A stretch of 64,000 bases of DNA from assembly GCF_016598775.1 (NCBI RefSeq), contig NZ_CP066802.1, positions 186,001 to 250,000 of the forward strand. The letters run 5' to 3'. Positions 8,602 through 17,428 of the stretch are shown in pieces (the first letter of the stretch is position 1; each line of letters begins with the position of its first letter). The position numbers were made by a program, and so were the translations under genes. A model generated the notes under the pieces. That model ran no database searches. It saw only the letters and a program-made list of their open reading frames with translations, and had not been told where the DNA came from. This DNA comes from Actinomyces weissii. Lineage in GTDB: Bacteria > Actinomycetota > Actinomycetes > Actinomycetales > Actinomycetaceae.

Positions 8602-8724
8602 TGTCACTGGCGGAGGACTGGAACAGCACGGCACCGCCGGCTGGCAGGGCTGAATGTTGAAATACCGTGCTTTCTCAAGCGACCGCCTTGCTGGCGTAAG
8701 GGCTCTAAGCCTTCGCCAGTGACA
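8602..8724. repeat. 123-bp terminal-inverted-repeat element, copy B
   Basis: The left end TGTCACTGGCGGAGGACT and the complement of the right end TGTCACTGGCGAAGGCTT agree at 11 outer bases and continue with few mismatches. It begins 11 bp after the nrdG stop. The interior is unlike copies A and C. It may lie in the 3' UTR of nrdDG. The rest of the 304-bp gap before the next gene holds nothing recognisable. Confidence 0.7.
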
Positions 8725-8894
8725 GAACCTGGCGCGCATCTGCGCCCGCCTGGTCGCTTGCCAAACCGGCAAGATGGTGGACCACGCTGTCGGCACTGCC
8801 TGATCCTGGCCCGGGCGGTCACAGGCTTTGAGCCCGTGCCCGGCCCGCGGCCGTCCCGTAAGGCGCGGGAACGTACAGACAGGGGAGGGGCAGC

Positions 8895-9407
8895 ATGGAT
8901 AGTCGCGCTACAGGGCGTGTACTTCGACAGATGGCGCAGGCGGCGGTTGTCGGTGCCGGTGCCACGGTGGTCATGGACGTCGGGGCAGAGCTGCTGCGCC
9001 GCACCCGCGGCACCAGGTCCCTCGACTACGCACTGGTGGGCAGGTGGGTGGGGCACATGCCGCGCGGCAAAGTCGCCCACCGGTCGATCCGGGAGGCTGA
9101 GCCGGTACCCAGTGAGAAGCTGATCGGCTGGACGGCGCACTACGTGATCGGGACGGGCATCGCCGTCATCTTGGTGGCCGCCAGGCCCGCGTGGCTGGAG
9201 CGTCCCACTCTCGTTCCGGCGCTGGTGGCCGGGGTGGGGACGGTCGCCGCACCCTGGTTCCTGATGCAGCCGGCCTTCGGGATGGGGGTGGCGGGTTCCA
9301 GGACCCCTGACCCCGCCGCCGTTAGGATAGGCAGCCTACGTGCTCATACCCTCTACGGGCTCGGGCTGTGGGTCTGCGGGCGTGCGGCTCGGGCTGTGCG
9401 GCGCTGA
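8895..9407 (+). CDS. DUF2938 family membrane protein
   Basis: A 170-residue integral membrane protein with about four hydrophobic segments (roughly 15-30, 78-96, 100-125 and 150-165). Family signatures are visible: 'SLDYALVGRWVGHMPRGK', 'LIGWTAHYVIGTGIAV' and 'GTVAAPWFLMQPAFGMG'. The function of DUF2938 is unknown. Its last 72 bp overlap the 3' end of the convergent XRE/cupin regulator. GGGGAGGGGCAGC precedes the ATG. Confidence 0.85.
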   Translation: MDSRATGRVLRQMAQAAVVGAGATVVMDVGAELLRRTRGTRSLDYALVGRWVGHMPRGKVAHRSIREAEPVPSEKLIGWTAHYVIGTGIAVILVAARPAWLERPTLVPALVAGVGTVAAPWFLMQPAFGMGVAGSRTPDPAAVRIGSLRAHTLYGLGLWVCGRAARAVRR

Positions 9408-9977
9408 GGCGTACGGGGCGCTAGCGGGTGCGGCTACCCGCCGGTGCCTGCCCTGGCGTCCCGGCATACTCAGTATCTCCACCGGCCCCCGACCGTCGGT
9501 GCCGAACCAGTGGGGAAGTCGCGTGTCGAACTCGGCAGACTCCCCGGCCTCCAGCAGCAGGTCCTGATCTCCTACTACCAGCCGGAGCCGCCCGGAGAGC
9601 ACGCACAGCCACTCGGTCCCTTCGTGCTGGCACAGCCGCGGCACGCAGCGGGTGGCAGGAAGCAGCATCTTTGAGCACCGCTGCCCCCTGGCCGCCTGCG
9701 TCAGTGGCAGGACGATGCTGTCGCGCCGCTGGACGACGACGGGCAGGGACATGCGTGGGCGCTCGCTGGGATGCTCGTCGATGAGGGCGTCCAGTGAGAT
9801 CTGGTAGAGGTCAACCAGGGGTACAACCAGCGCCAGGCTGGCCTGCCGCTTGCCTGACTCAAGCCGGGAGAGGGTGGATACGCACAGACCCGTTGCCTGG
9901 GCCACCTCTTTGAGCGTGAGCTGGCGTGCGTGCCGGGCCGCACGCAACCGGATTCCTACTCCTCTGGCTGCCGCCAT
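9336..9977 (-). CDS. XRE-family regulator with C-terminal cupin domain
   Basis: A 213-residue predicted repressor or activator. The N-terminal helix-turn-helix spans about residues 8-65 ('LTLKEVAQATGLCVSTLSRL'). A cupin barrel spans about 110-175, with 'HEGTEWLCVLSGRL' and 'LEAGESAEFDTRLPHWF', suggesting a small-molecule sensor. A Pro/Ala/Ser tail of about 35 residues is encoded entirely within the DUF2938 gene on the other strand. XRE-cupin regulators often sit next to the gene they control, so DUF2938 is the likely partner. Confidence 0.88.
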   Translation of the reverse strand: MAAARGVGIRLRAARHARQLTLKEVAQATGLCVSTLSRLESGKRQASLALVVPLVDLYQISLDALIDEHPSERPRMSLPVVVQRRDSIVLPLTQAARGQRCSKMLLPATRCVPRLCQHEGTEWLCVLSGRLRLVVGDQDLLLEAGESAEFDTRLPHWFGTDGRGPVEILSMPGRQGRHRRVAAPASAPYASAPHSPSRTPADPQPEPVEGMST

Positions 9978-10263
9978 GACCTCCCCCGACTACCTACGGC
10001 TCCTTGCCCCAGGAGGGTAGCGCACGGGGTGTGGCAGCCAGCTGCTGCGGGCGTGCTTTCCTCTGGAATCACGACCTGCTGCTGGTTCCGGGCTGCTGGG
10101 CTGTGTTCTCGTGCCTAGGTCTGCAGTCCCTTGGGTCAGGCGCCCCGGGTGACGATCTCGCTCGGCGGTCTTCTGGGTGGGTGCGAAGGGTCGCTCCTCG
10201 GCTGGTCCCAGCGAGAGCAGGTCCAGGAGACCCGGCAGTCAGGGGAGGGTGGTGCAGACAGTT
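9978..10263. other. Intergenic stretch between the XRE gene and the iron-transport promoter
   Basis: No gene or clear structure is visible apart from the promoter and operator at its right end. Small frames here are Arg/Pro/Gly-rich and lack codon structure. Confidence 0.5.
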
Positions 10264-10310
10264 CTTGACTAATATGGGCAGGCACACCTAACTTAATTCA
10301 GCCTTAGTTA
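10264..10310 (+). promoter_or_regulatory. Iron-transport promoter with probable iron-repressor operator
   Basis: TTGACT (10264-10269) is a good -35 hexamer. The imperfect palindrome TAACTTAA...CCTTAGTTA (10289-10310) covers the expected -10 position. Arms of the TTAG/CTAA type resemble DtxR/IdeR-family operators, which repress iron uptake when iron is plentiful. The surrounding bases are AT-rich against a GC-rich background, as expected for a promoter. The repressor assignment is inferred from the site and the genes downstream. Confidence 0.55.
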
Positions 10311-10374
10311 ACAAGCGGGCTCTCCGGTGGCTCCGGCCGCACCTGTCCAGCTGTCTCTTGAAAGAAAGAAGCGC

Positions 10375-11574
10375 ATGCGACGTCGAACTCTTCTCCTGGC
10401 CCTTCCCGTCTCTGCCGTACTGGCTGGCTGCGGAGTCTCCTCCCGAGCCGGGTCGGGCGCGACCAGCTCTGCCAGCCCAGCAGTAACCGCTGCCGGGGCG
10501 CAGGAGACCACTAGCGCGGGAGGCTTCACCGTCACTGACGTCGTGGGGCGGCAGGTCACCTTTGACTCCCAGCCCACCAGGGTGGTGATGAGCGAGTCCC
10601 GTCAGGCCTACTCCCTGGCCTTCCTCAACAAGACCAACCCCATCGACAAGGTGGTCGCCTGGGGCAAGGACCTGCAGAAGGCGGCACCCGACTTCTACGA
10701 GAAGCTGCTGGAGGTGGCGCCAGCCGCCGCCGATATCCCCACTATCGGCTCCTTCAAGGCCGGTGACCTCACCGTGGAGTCGCTCATCAGTCACCAGTCC
10801 GACGTCGTCGTGCTCACCCTGGACTCCTACAACGAGGGCGTGCAGGGTGGCTTCATCAGCAAGATGGAGGACCACGGGCTGCGCTACGTCGTCACCGACT
10901 TCCGGCGCGACCCGGTGAAGAACACCGAGCCCTCGGTCAAGCTCCTGGGCGAGATCATGGACTGCCGTGAGGCGGCCAGCAAGTTCCTGGACTTCTACGC
11001 CAAGCAGGTAGACCCGGTGGTGAAGACGGCCCAGACCCTGACCTCCAGGCCCACGACCTTCCTGTGGCGGGGGCCCGGCCTCAACGACCCGTGCTCCACC
11101 TTCTCCACCGCCAACCTGGGTGCGGTGGTCACGGCTGCGGGCGGCACCAACATCGCCGATGACCTGCTGCCCGGGGAGGAGGGCGTGCTCACCCCCGAGC
11201 AGGTCATCGCCTCCAACCCACAGAACATCATCGCCACCGGTGGAGAGTGGGGTAAGCAGAAGCTTAAGGACACCGCTAGCACCAGCTACGTCCACCTGGG
11301 CTACCAGGCTGACGAGGCCTCCGCCAGGGCCAGCCTGGAGCAGCTCCAGGACCAGCCGGGCTTCGACCAGCTCACCGCCTTCGCGGACCGGCGCGTCTAC
11401 GGCGTCTACCACCAGTTCTACGACGCCCCGTACAACTTCGTGGCCTACATGGCCTTCGCCAAGTGGCAGAGCCCGGAGGCCTTCGCTGACCTGGACCCCC
11501 AGAGCGCCTGGGAGGAGTTCCACAAGAGCTTCATGCCTTGGGAGGCCCAGGGCGTCTTCATCGTCGCCATCTGA
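10375..11574 (+). CDS. Iron-chelate ABC transporter substrate-binding lipoprotein
   Basis: A 399-residue exported lipoprotein that captures a ferric siderophore or heme-like ligand. The chosen ATG gives a signal peptide, MRRRTLLLALPVSAVLAGC, with lipobox LAGC. An upstream start at 10327 would bury that signal. The mature part begins with 'FTVTDVVGRQVTFDSQPTRV', typical of the FepB/FhuD/TroA-like fold, and has two lobes joined by a long helix. The permease start overlaps the stop codon (TGATG), so translation is coupled. The ligand cannot be named from sequence. Confidence 0.92.
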   Translation: MRRRTLLLALPVSAVLAGCGVSSRAGSGATSSASPAVTAAGAQETTSAGGFTVTDVVGRQVTFDSQPTRVVMSESRQAYSLAFLNKTNPIDKVVAWGKDLQKAAPDFYEKLLEVAPAAADIPTIGSFKAGDLTVESLISHQSDVVVLTLDSYNEGVQGGFISKMEDHGLRYVVTDFRRDPVKNTEPSVKLLGEIMDCREAASKFLDFYAKQVDPVVKTAQTLTSRPTTFLWRGPGLNDPCSTFSTANLGAVVTAAGGTNIADDLLPGEEGVLTPEQVIASNPQNIIATGGEWGKQKLKDTASTSYVHLGYQADEASARASLEQLQDQPGFDQLTAFADRRVYGVYHQFYDAPYNFVAYMAFAKWQSPEAFADLDPQSAWEEFHKSFMPWEAQGVFIVAI

Positions 11575-12722
11575 TGGGGCGGTCTGACTCTGTCGTGCGG
11601 GCGGCGGCCCCGCAGGGGGGCAGCCAGACCCCGGCAACAGGCTCCACTACAGGCACCACCTGCACGGCTGCAGGCTCTGCCGCCGCATACTCCTCCTACC
11701 GACGTCGGACGCTGGCGCGTGTGGGAGTGCTGCTCGGCCTCGCCGGGCTGCTCCTGGCGGTCTTCACAGCCGCCCTTATGGTGGGTCCGCTGGGACTGAC
11801 TCCAGGTCAGGTGCTCTCTTCGCTCCTGTACTCCGACTATGACCCTGCCGTGGCCACCGTCGTGGTCAACCTGCGCCTGCCCCCGGTGCTGCTGGCGGTG
11901 CTCGTGGGCGGGTCCCTGGCCCTGGCGGGGGTCCAGATGCAGACCATCCTCGACAACCCCCTGGCAGAGCCCTTCACCTTGGGTATCTCTGCGGCCTCCG
12001 CCCTGGGGGCGGCCCTGGCCATCGTCACCGGGTTGGTCCTGCCCTTGGCGCCAGGCTCGACCTTGGCCGTGGCGGCCATGGTCGCGGGGCTGAGCGCCTC
12101 CCTGTCCATCGCCGGGGTCTCACGGCTGCCCGCGGTGAACAAGGAGACCACGATCCTGCTGGGTATAGCCCTGGTATTCAGCTGTCAGGCCCTGCTCTCC
12201 CTGGTGCAGTACCGGGCCTCCACCGAGAGCCTGCAGCAGATCGTGTTCTGGTCGATGGGCTCGCTTATGCGTGCCACCTGGCCCGCCGTCATCACCGTAG
12301 CGCTGGCGCTGGCGGTTGCCACCCCCGTGTTCTGGGTCAATGGCTGGCGCCTGACCGCCGTGACCCTGGGTGAGGCCCGTGCCGCAGCCATGGGGATCAA
12401 CGTCTCGCGCCTGCGGTCCTGGACCCTGGTGGGGGTGGCTCTGCTGGCCTCCCTGTCAGTGGCCTTCGTCGGCATCATCGGCTTCGTAGGACTGGTGGGG
12501 CCGCATATGGCCCGGGGCCTGGTGGGGGAGGACCAGCGTTTCCTGGTGCCAGCATCCATCCTGGCCGGAGCGCTGCTGCTGACTGCCGCCCACGCGGCCA
12601 GCCAGGTGATCGTGCCAGGAGTAGCGGTGCCCGTGGGAATCCTCACCGCCCTGGTAGGGGTGCCGGTGTTCCTCACTATCATCCTGGGTCGCCGGCAGGC
12701 AGCAGCCAGGAGCGGGTCATGA
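11574..12722 (+). CDS. FecCD-family iron-chelate permease
   Basis: A 382-residue permease with about nine or ten membrane helices after a 45-residue Ser/Thr/Ala-rich cytoplasmic N-terminus. Family landmarks: 'RLPPVLLAVLVGGSLALAG', 'NPLAEPFTLGISAASALGAA', 'LGEARAAAMGINV' (the ATPase-coupling region) and 'GFVGLVGPHMAR'. The ATG at 11574 shares its A with the TGA of the binding-protein gene. The ATPase gene starts four bases before this gene ends. Only one permease gene is present, so the channel is probably a homodimer. Confidence 0.94.
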   Translation: MGRSDSVVRAAAPQGGSQTPATGSTTGTTCTAAGSAAAYSSYRRRTLARVGVLLGLAGLLLAVFTAALMVGPLGLTPGQVLSSLLYSDYDPAVATVVVNLRLPPVLLAVLVGGSLALAGVQMQTILDNPLAEPFTLGISAASALGAALAIVTGLVLPLAPGSTLAVAAMVAGLSASLSIAGVSRLPAVNKETTILLGIALVFSCQALLSLVQYRASTESLQQIVFWSMGSLMRATWPAVITVALALAVATPVFWVNGWRLTAVTLGEARAAAMGINVSRLRSWTLVGVALLASLSVAFVGIIGFVGLVGPHMARGLVGEDQRFLVPASILAGALLLTAAHAASQVIVPGVAVPVGILTALVGVPVFLTIILGRRQAAARSGS

Positions 12723-13468
12723 GCCTGGACGTGGAGTACCTGCACTTCGCCTACGGCAAGCGGGCGGTGCTCAAGGGTGTGGACGCCAGCTGGCAGACGG
12801 GTCAGGTGGTGGGTCTCCTGGGGCCGAACGGCTCTGGCAAGTCCACGTTGGTAACCTGCCTGGCCCAGCTGCGCCGTTACGCAGGGTCCGTGACCTTCGC
12901 GGGGCGGCGTGGGCGCGAGCTGTGTGGCGTCACCGGCTACATGCCCCAGGGCCTGCCGGGAGACGCCGCCCTGACCGCCCTGGAGTCAGTGCTCACAGCC
13001 TCACGGCGGGGCCTGTCCTGGCGCACGAGCCGGGCAGACATCGCTCTGGCCTGGGAGGCCCTGGAGGAGCTCGGGGTCGCTGCGCTGGGTGACCGCCCCT
13101 TGGGGCATCTTTCCGGCGGGCAGCGTCAGCTCGTGGCCCTGGCCCAGACCCTGGTGCGCAGGCCCGAGCTGCTCCTTCTGGACGAGCCCACCTCAGCCCT
13201 GGACCTGCACCGCCAGGTCTCCGTGCTCTCCCACGTGCGCCGCATCTGCCGCCGCGACCCGAGCTGTCTGGCCGTCGTCGCCCTGCATGACCTGAACCTG
13301 GCAGCACGCTTCTGCGACCGGCTGGCTGTGCTGGCGGGTGGCCAGATCCTGGCTGAGGGGACGCCGGTAGAGGTGCTGCGCCCCGAGGTGCTGGAGCAGG
13401 TCTACGGCCTGCGGGTGCGGATCGTGCCCGACGGCGAGCACGTCATGGTGGCTCCGGAGGTCGAGTAG
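12719..13468 (+). CDS. Iron-chelate ABC transporter ATPase
   Basis: A 249-residue ATPase of the FepC/FhuC type that powers the preceding permease. Walker A is GPNGSGKST (35-43), the signature is LSGGQ (131-135), Walker B is LLLLDEP (151-157), and the switch His is in 'VVALHDLNLAARF'. An ATGA overlap with the permease gene indicates tight coupling. It is the last gene of the three-gene iron operon. The 167 bp that follow contain a CTGGCGCCAG palindrome but no clear U-rich terminator. Confidence 0.95.
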   Translation: MSLDVEYLHFAYGKRAVLKGVDASWQTGQVVGLLGPNGSGKSTLVTCLAQLRRYAGSVTFAGRRGRELCGVTGYMPQGLPGDAALTALESVLTASRRGLSWRTSRADIALAWEALEELGVAALGDRPLGHLSGGQRQLVALAQTLVRRPELLLLDEPTSALDLHRQVSVLSHVRRICRRDPSCLAVVALHDLNLAARFCDRLAVLAGGQILAEGTPVEVLRPEVLEQVYGLRVRIVPDGEHVMVAPEVE

Positions 13469-13635
13469 CGGCGGTGGTGCGGAGGCTCCCGGGTCAGCGT
13501 CCGCCTCTAGGGGGCGGCTGGCGCCAGCTGGCGTGGAGCACTGCGTGGCAGCGTCCGGGAACGCGCCGGGCGGGGCGGCTCCGCCTGCCAGGCCCGGTTG
13601 GATGACTGCCAAGGAGGCGCGTCTAGACTGGCAGG

Positions 13636-14523
13636 GTGCTTGAGTCCTGGCAGACCATGCGCCTTTCATTACGCCGGTTCATCTCAGGGGCGGTCGCGGT
13701 TGCAGGGGCCGTCGTGTGCCTGCTGTCTCCTTTCGTGGCGGTGTCCCCGCGCCCGGGCCTGTTGGTGCGGCTGGCAGTCTGGGGGCTGCTGGTGGCGGTC
13801 GTGGCGGGGGCGCTTTGGCTACGACGCCGGGACCGTCTGGCCTATGAGCACGCCCTGTCTGATGAGGCCGCGGCTCGCGCTGTGGCCGAGGACCGTCTGG
13901 CGATATCCCGCGACCTGCATGACGCGATCTCGGGCAGCCTAGGGGCGATCACGGTACGTGCTGCTGTCGCCCAGCGCCTGGAGGAAGACAGCGCCGGTCT
14001 GCGGCGGGCGCTGGCCGATATCGAGGCGGCCTCCCGCGACGCGACCCGCGGCCTGCGCAGGACGCTCACCGTCCTACGGGGGGAGGGGCTGCCTGCGGCT
14101 GGCAAGGAGCCTGTAGATGGCGCCGCCGTCAGCAAGACGCTGGCCCAGGAGGTCGAGCGTACTCGTGCTGCTGGTCTGCGGGTCGAGCTGGACCTTCGCT
14201 TAGAGGCGTTTCCGGTTGGGTTGGGGCCGAGTGTCGTAGCCGTGGTGCGTGAGGGGCTGGACAACGTCGCCCGCCACGCTGGCCCGACCAGTGCCAGGGT
14301 CAGTGTGCGGCGGGAGGGCGAGTGGGTCCTGGTCGGAGTCGTCGACGACGGGGCCGCCTCCGGGTGGGTGGCTCAGCCTGGGGCGGGGCTGGGACTGAAA
14401 GGGCTCCGGGAGCGGGTCCAGGAGCTTGGAGGGTACCTGGACGCGACCTCGACCGGTGCTGGCTTTGCGCTGTGGGCGCGTCTGCCGGTGCGCCCGGTGG
14501 GGCTGGCAGAGGCCGCGCTGTGA
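13636..14523 (+). CDS. NarL-type sensor histidine kinase
   Basis: A 295-residue kinase (GTG start; ATG at 13657 is an alternative). Two membrane segments (about 16-36 and 42-62) are followed by a HisKA_3 dimerisation/phosphoacceptor region with 'AISRDLHDAISGSLGAI' (His95 phosphorylated), then an HATPase domain with 'REGLDNVARHAGP' and the Gly-rich 'GAGLGLKGLRERVQELGG'. There is almost no extracellular loop, so it may sense the membrane or a partner protein. The response regulator follows with a GTGA overlap. The upstream iron operon is a possible but unproven target. Confidence 0.92.
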   Translation: MLESWQTMRLSLRRFISGAVAVAGAVVCLLSPFVAVSPRPGLLVRLAVWGLLVAVVAGALWLRRRDRLAYEHALSDEAAARAVAEDRLAISRDLHDAISGSLGAITVRAAVAQRLEEDSAGLRRALADIEAASRDATRGLRRTLTVLRGEGLPAAGKEPVDGAAVSKTLAQEVERTRAAGLRVELDLRLEAFPVGLGPSVVAVVREGLDNVARHAGPTSARVSVRREGEWVLVGVVDDGAASGWVAQPGAGLGLKGLRERVQELGGYLDATSTGAGFALWARLPVRPVGLAEAAL

Positions 14524-15242
14524 GGCTCCTGCCCGAGCAGCAGTGGCTTGGACCTGAGACGGAGGCGGCGCCGTCGGCGACACCTGTGCGGGTCCTGGTG
14601 GCGGAGGACCAGCCGCTGTTGCGGGCCACGCTGACCGCCTTGATCGACGCAGAGCCTGACCTGGAGGTGGTGGCTCAGGCGGCTGACGGCCAGGAGGCGG
14701 TGGGGCTAGCAGCCAGTACGCGGCCTGACGTCGTGCTCATGGACGTGCGGATGCCGCGTCTGGACGGGATCGAGGCTACCCGCCGTATATGTACGGACCC
14801 GGCGCTGGCTGGCACGCGCGTGCTGGCGCTGACCATGTTTGAGGTTGAGGAGTACGTACTGGGGATGCTGTGGGCGGGTGCCAGCGGGTTCCTCCTGAAG
14901 GACGCGGAGCCGCAGGCTGTCGTTGACGCAGTACGCACGGTCCGTGCCGGGCAGTCGCTGCTCAGCCCGCAGGCGCTGTCAAGGCTGGTGGCCGGGGAGG
15001 CCAGTGAAGACAGGTCCGCCGCGATAGCTGGCCTGGCGGACGTGCTGACGCCTCGGCAGCGTGAGGTGCTGGTGCTGATCGCTCGGGGCTTGTCCAACCG
15101 TGAGATAGAGGAGCGGCTGTCGATTACCAGGGCCACCTGCCGTACACATATCACCGCCCTGCTGGTCCGCCTCGGTGCGCGCGACCGTGCCCAGCTGGTA
15201 GTAGCCGCCTATGAGGCTGGCTTGGTGGTCCCTGGCCGCTAG
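14520..15242 (+). CDS. NarL/FixJ-family response regulator
   Basis: A 240-residue DNA-binding regulator. The GTG start overlaps the kinase stop; a longer in-frame extension to 14322 would run through the kinase gene and is rejected. The receiver domain (about 22-140) has the acidic pair 'AED' near residue 29 and phosphoacceptor Asp75 in VVLMDVRMPR. The LuxR-type helix-turn-helix (about 174-225) reads 'LTPRQREVLVLIARGLSNRE'. It is the cognate partner of the kinase by adjacency. Confidence 0.94.
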   Translation: MRLLPEQQWLGPETEAAPSATPVRVLVAEDQPLLRATLTALIDAEPDLEVVAQAADGQEAVGLAASTRPDVVLMDVRMPRLDGIEATRRICTDPALAGTRVLALTMFEVEEYVLGMLWAGASGFLLKDAEPQAVVDAVRTVRAGQSLLSPQALSRLVAGEASEDRSAAIAGLADVLTPRQREVLVLIARGLSNREIEERLSITRATCRTHITALLVRLGARDRAQLVVAAYEAGLVVPGR

Positions 15243-15435
15243 CCGGTGCGGGCGGCGTGGTGGCGGCAGGCGACCAGTCGTGCCGGGGAGGCTGGTCACT
15301 CGGCCTGGGCGCCTTCACACTCCCCCCTGGGTCCGCGGTCGGCAGGACGCACAGCCTGGTGTCAACGGCGGCGTCAAGCGCTGACTTAAGCATCCAGTAG
15401 GCTTCTGTGGGGTCGCCTGTGTAGTCGGCAGGGGC

Positions 15436-16167
15436 TCAGGCACTGCCAAGGACCGCGCTGAGATTGGTGAGCACGTGCACGCAGATCGGTGGCCACAGGT
15501 TCTTGGACCACCGGTACAAGGCCCCGACGGCGATCCCGAAACCCACGTGGGGCAGCACCCCGATGATCTCCGTCAGGGTCCACGCGCTTGCGTGTATGGC
15601 GCCAAAGGCCACCCCGGAGACGACGACGGCGAGCCAGGCGGGACAGTGCTCGGCGAGCTTGGAGAGCAGGAGCCCGCGGAAGACCAGTTCTTCTACGATC
15701 GGCCCAGCCACCGCCAGAGCCGCCACCAGGACCGGCAACGAGTATGACTGGAGGGCGGTCCAGATCCGTGTGTCGTTGGCCAGGTCGGACTGCAGACCCA
15801 GTACCTGTTCCAGCAGCTTCTGCAGGACGGCCCCTAGGACCGCGGCCAGCCCCGCGCCGAGCAGCCCGGTCACCAGGACACCTAGCGTGCGCCAGGGGCG
15901 GGCGCGGGCCTGCGCCCACCCGCTTCCCAGGTCCTCGCGCAGCACCCAAGTCCCCAGGACTGCCAGGAGGAAGAAGGAGGCTATGCCAGCGTTGGCGCGG
16001 TGCGCGTGGGGAAGCCAGTAGAGCGAGTCCAGCACGTGGACGGCCAGGTACAGGCAGATGAACAAGGTCTTTCCTGACGGTATACGGTGTGGAAGAGAGG
16101 TCATGGGGTAAGTGTCGGAAAGGGGTGCCCGTTCTGCTTCGTTCGGTAGGTGGATAGGGTCCATCAC
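15436..16167 (-). CDS. CPBP-family intramembrane protease
   Basis: A 243-residue membrane protein with about six hydrophobic helices. The CPBP (Rce1/Abi) signatures are present: 'VEELVFRGLLLSKL' with the glutamate pair, 'GVAFGAIHASAW' with a catalytic His, and 'LWPPICVHVLTNLSAVL'. Family members cleave prenylated or membrane peptides, or act in bacteriocin self-immunity. The substrate is unknown. The start could be 16167 or the ATG at 16104, just before the first helix. It is a single gene, convergent with the response regulator. Confidence 0.88.
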   Translation of the reverse strand: MMDPIHLPNEAERAPLSDTYPMTSLPHRIPSGKTLFICLYLAVHVLDSLYWLPHAHRANAGIASFFLLAVLGTWVLREDLGSGWAQARARPWRTLGVLVTGLLGAGLAAVLGAVLQKLLEQVLGLQSDLANDTRIWTALQSYSLPVLVAALAVAGPIVEELVFRGLLLSKLAEHCPAWLAVVVSGVAFGAIHASAWTLTEIIGVLPHVGFGIAVGALYRWSKNLWPPICVHVLTNLSAVLGSA

Positions 16168-16415
16168 TGGTCAGACCGTGGTCCTACACCGGGGGGCACC
16201 TCAGGTGCTGTGGCCCGGCGCCTAGCCTGCTGTGTGCTTGTCTCCGGCTACTGTGGTGGGCAGCCCGTGACCCTGATCGGGGAGCGTGGAGTAGCAGCCA
16301 GGGGCGGGCCGGGCCTCGGTGTGCTCGCTCATACAGCGGCGTCGGTGGTGCGGATTAAAGTCGGGCGGGTCGTGGTTGGGGCGGGTGCCCGTGCAACTCG
16401 ACAGACAGGAACAGC

Positions 16416-16859
16416 ATGACCTCCGTCAACCTGCTCGCCCAGCACCAGGACAACCTCAAGAGCCTCGTGGCCCTGACCGGCCAGGTGGATGACGCCTTCC
16501 GGGCCGTCGGGCTCAGCGACCGCCTCGCAGAGCTGATCAAGGTGCGCGTCTCCCAGATAAACGGCTGCGCCTTCTGCCTGCGTACCCACACGGCGGACGC
16601 GCTGAAGGCGGGGGAGAGCCAGGAGCGCCTGACGGTGCTGCCCACCTGGTGGGAGACCCAGTACTTTGACGCCCAGGAGCGGGCGGCGCTGGCGCTGGCC
16701 GAGCAGGTCACCCGCATGAGCGTGCCCGAGGACCGCTCCTGGGACGACGGCTCCCTGACTTCCGAGCAGGCTGGTGCCGTGGTGTGGGTGGCCACCGTGA
16801 TCGGTGCCTGGAACCGGGTGGTGCTGGCCAGCCACCCCAAGGTCGGCCCCCAGGCCTGA
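16416..16859 (+). CDS. Carboxymuconolactone decarboxylase/AhpD-like protein
   Basis: A 147-residue helical protein of the CMD/AhpD superfamily. The redox-type motif 'NGCAFCLRTHT' provides C51, C54 and H58, and 'LAELIKVRVSQINGC' is characteristic of the superfamily. Members such as AhpD act as alkylhydroperoxidases; many CxxC homologues are uncharacterised stress proteins. A peroxide-related role is plausible only by family. A 15-bp hairpin lies 44 bp after the stop. The gap to its left (16168-16415) shows nothing clear. Confidence 0.9.
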   Translation: MTSVNLLAQHQDNLKSLVALTGQVDDAFRAVGLSDRLAELIKVRVSQINGCAFCLRTHTADALKAGESQERLTVLPTWWETQYFDAQERAALALAEQVTRMSVPEDRSWDDGSLTSEQAGAVVWVATVIGAWNRVVLASHPKVGPQA

Positions 16860-16902
16860 CGCTTGACGGGGGAGAACTCCTTCCGAGGTTTCCCAACCTG
16901 TG

Positions 16903-16937
16903 CTCGTGCAGCGGGTCCGCGCGACCCGCTGCACGAG
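16903..16937. terminator. Strong 15-bp hairpin, probable terminator
   Basis: CTCGTGCAGCGGGTC pairs perfectly with GACCCGCTGCACGAG around a five-base CGCGC loop, 44 bp after the AhpD-like gene. There is no U-run, which is common for actinobacterial terminators. Confidence 0.65.
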
Positions 16938-17089
16938 TCGTCTCAGGGGGTGCCCCTATGTGGTGCGTCAAGCCGCGGCAGCTGGTTCAGGCACTGGTTG
17001 AGGGGTGTAGAGGGCGTCGTCTGTGGTTATGGCGTGTGGCACAGGTGCGGGGTGACCTGGGTGTGGCGGGGCGTGCCCACCCCACCCCG

Positions 17090-17152
17090 ACTTGTGCATT
17101 TCGGCGCGAGTGGTGCCGGAATACCGCACCACTCGCGCCGAAATGCACAAGT
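17090..17152. repeat. 63-bp dispersed palindrome, copy 1
   Basis: Two perfect 27-bp arms beginning ACTTGTGCATTTCGGCGCGA surround a nine-base loop. Copies are at 53142-53204 (perfect) and 35032-35086 (shorter). Flanking bases are also shared: the roughly 25 bp to its left match the complement of the bases to the right of the 53-kb copy, and GGAGGCG follows on the other side. It lies between convergent genes in a 569-bp gap (16860-17428) that holds no gene. It may be a REP-like repeat doubling as a bidirectional terminator. Confidence 0.85.
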
Positions 17153-17428
17153 GGAGGCGAAGGGGGTGCCCTGGATGCCGGCGAGTGTGTGCCGCTTCGA
17201 GGCTGTGAAGGTTCCATGAAGTATTGATATCGTCAGCCTCTGACACGAATGTGGTGCATCCTGTCTCTAGACAGTGGTCAGATCCCTCTGGCCTCAGTGA
17301 AGTGACCGCCTGTCTGAGTGTCGACAGGGGTGTGACTTAGCGACAAACCCATCAGCTACGAAGTGTTAGGCTCCGTGCTGGTGAAGCCGTGGGACTCTTA
17401 GAAACGGCGCGCGCCGTCGTCCGGCTCG

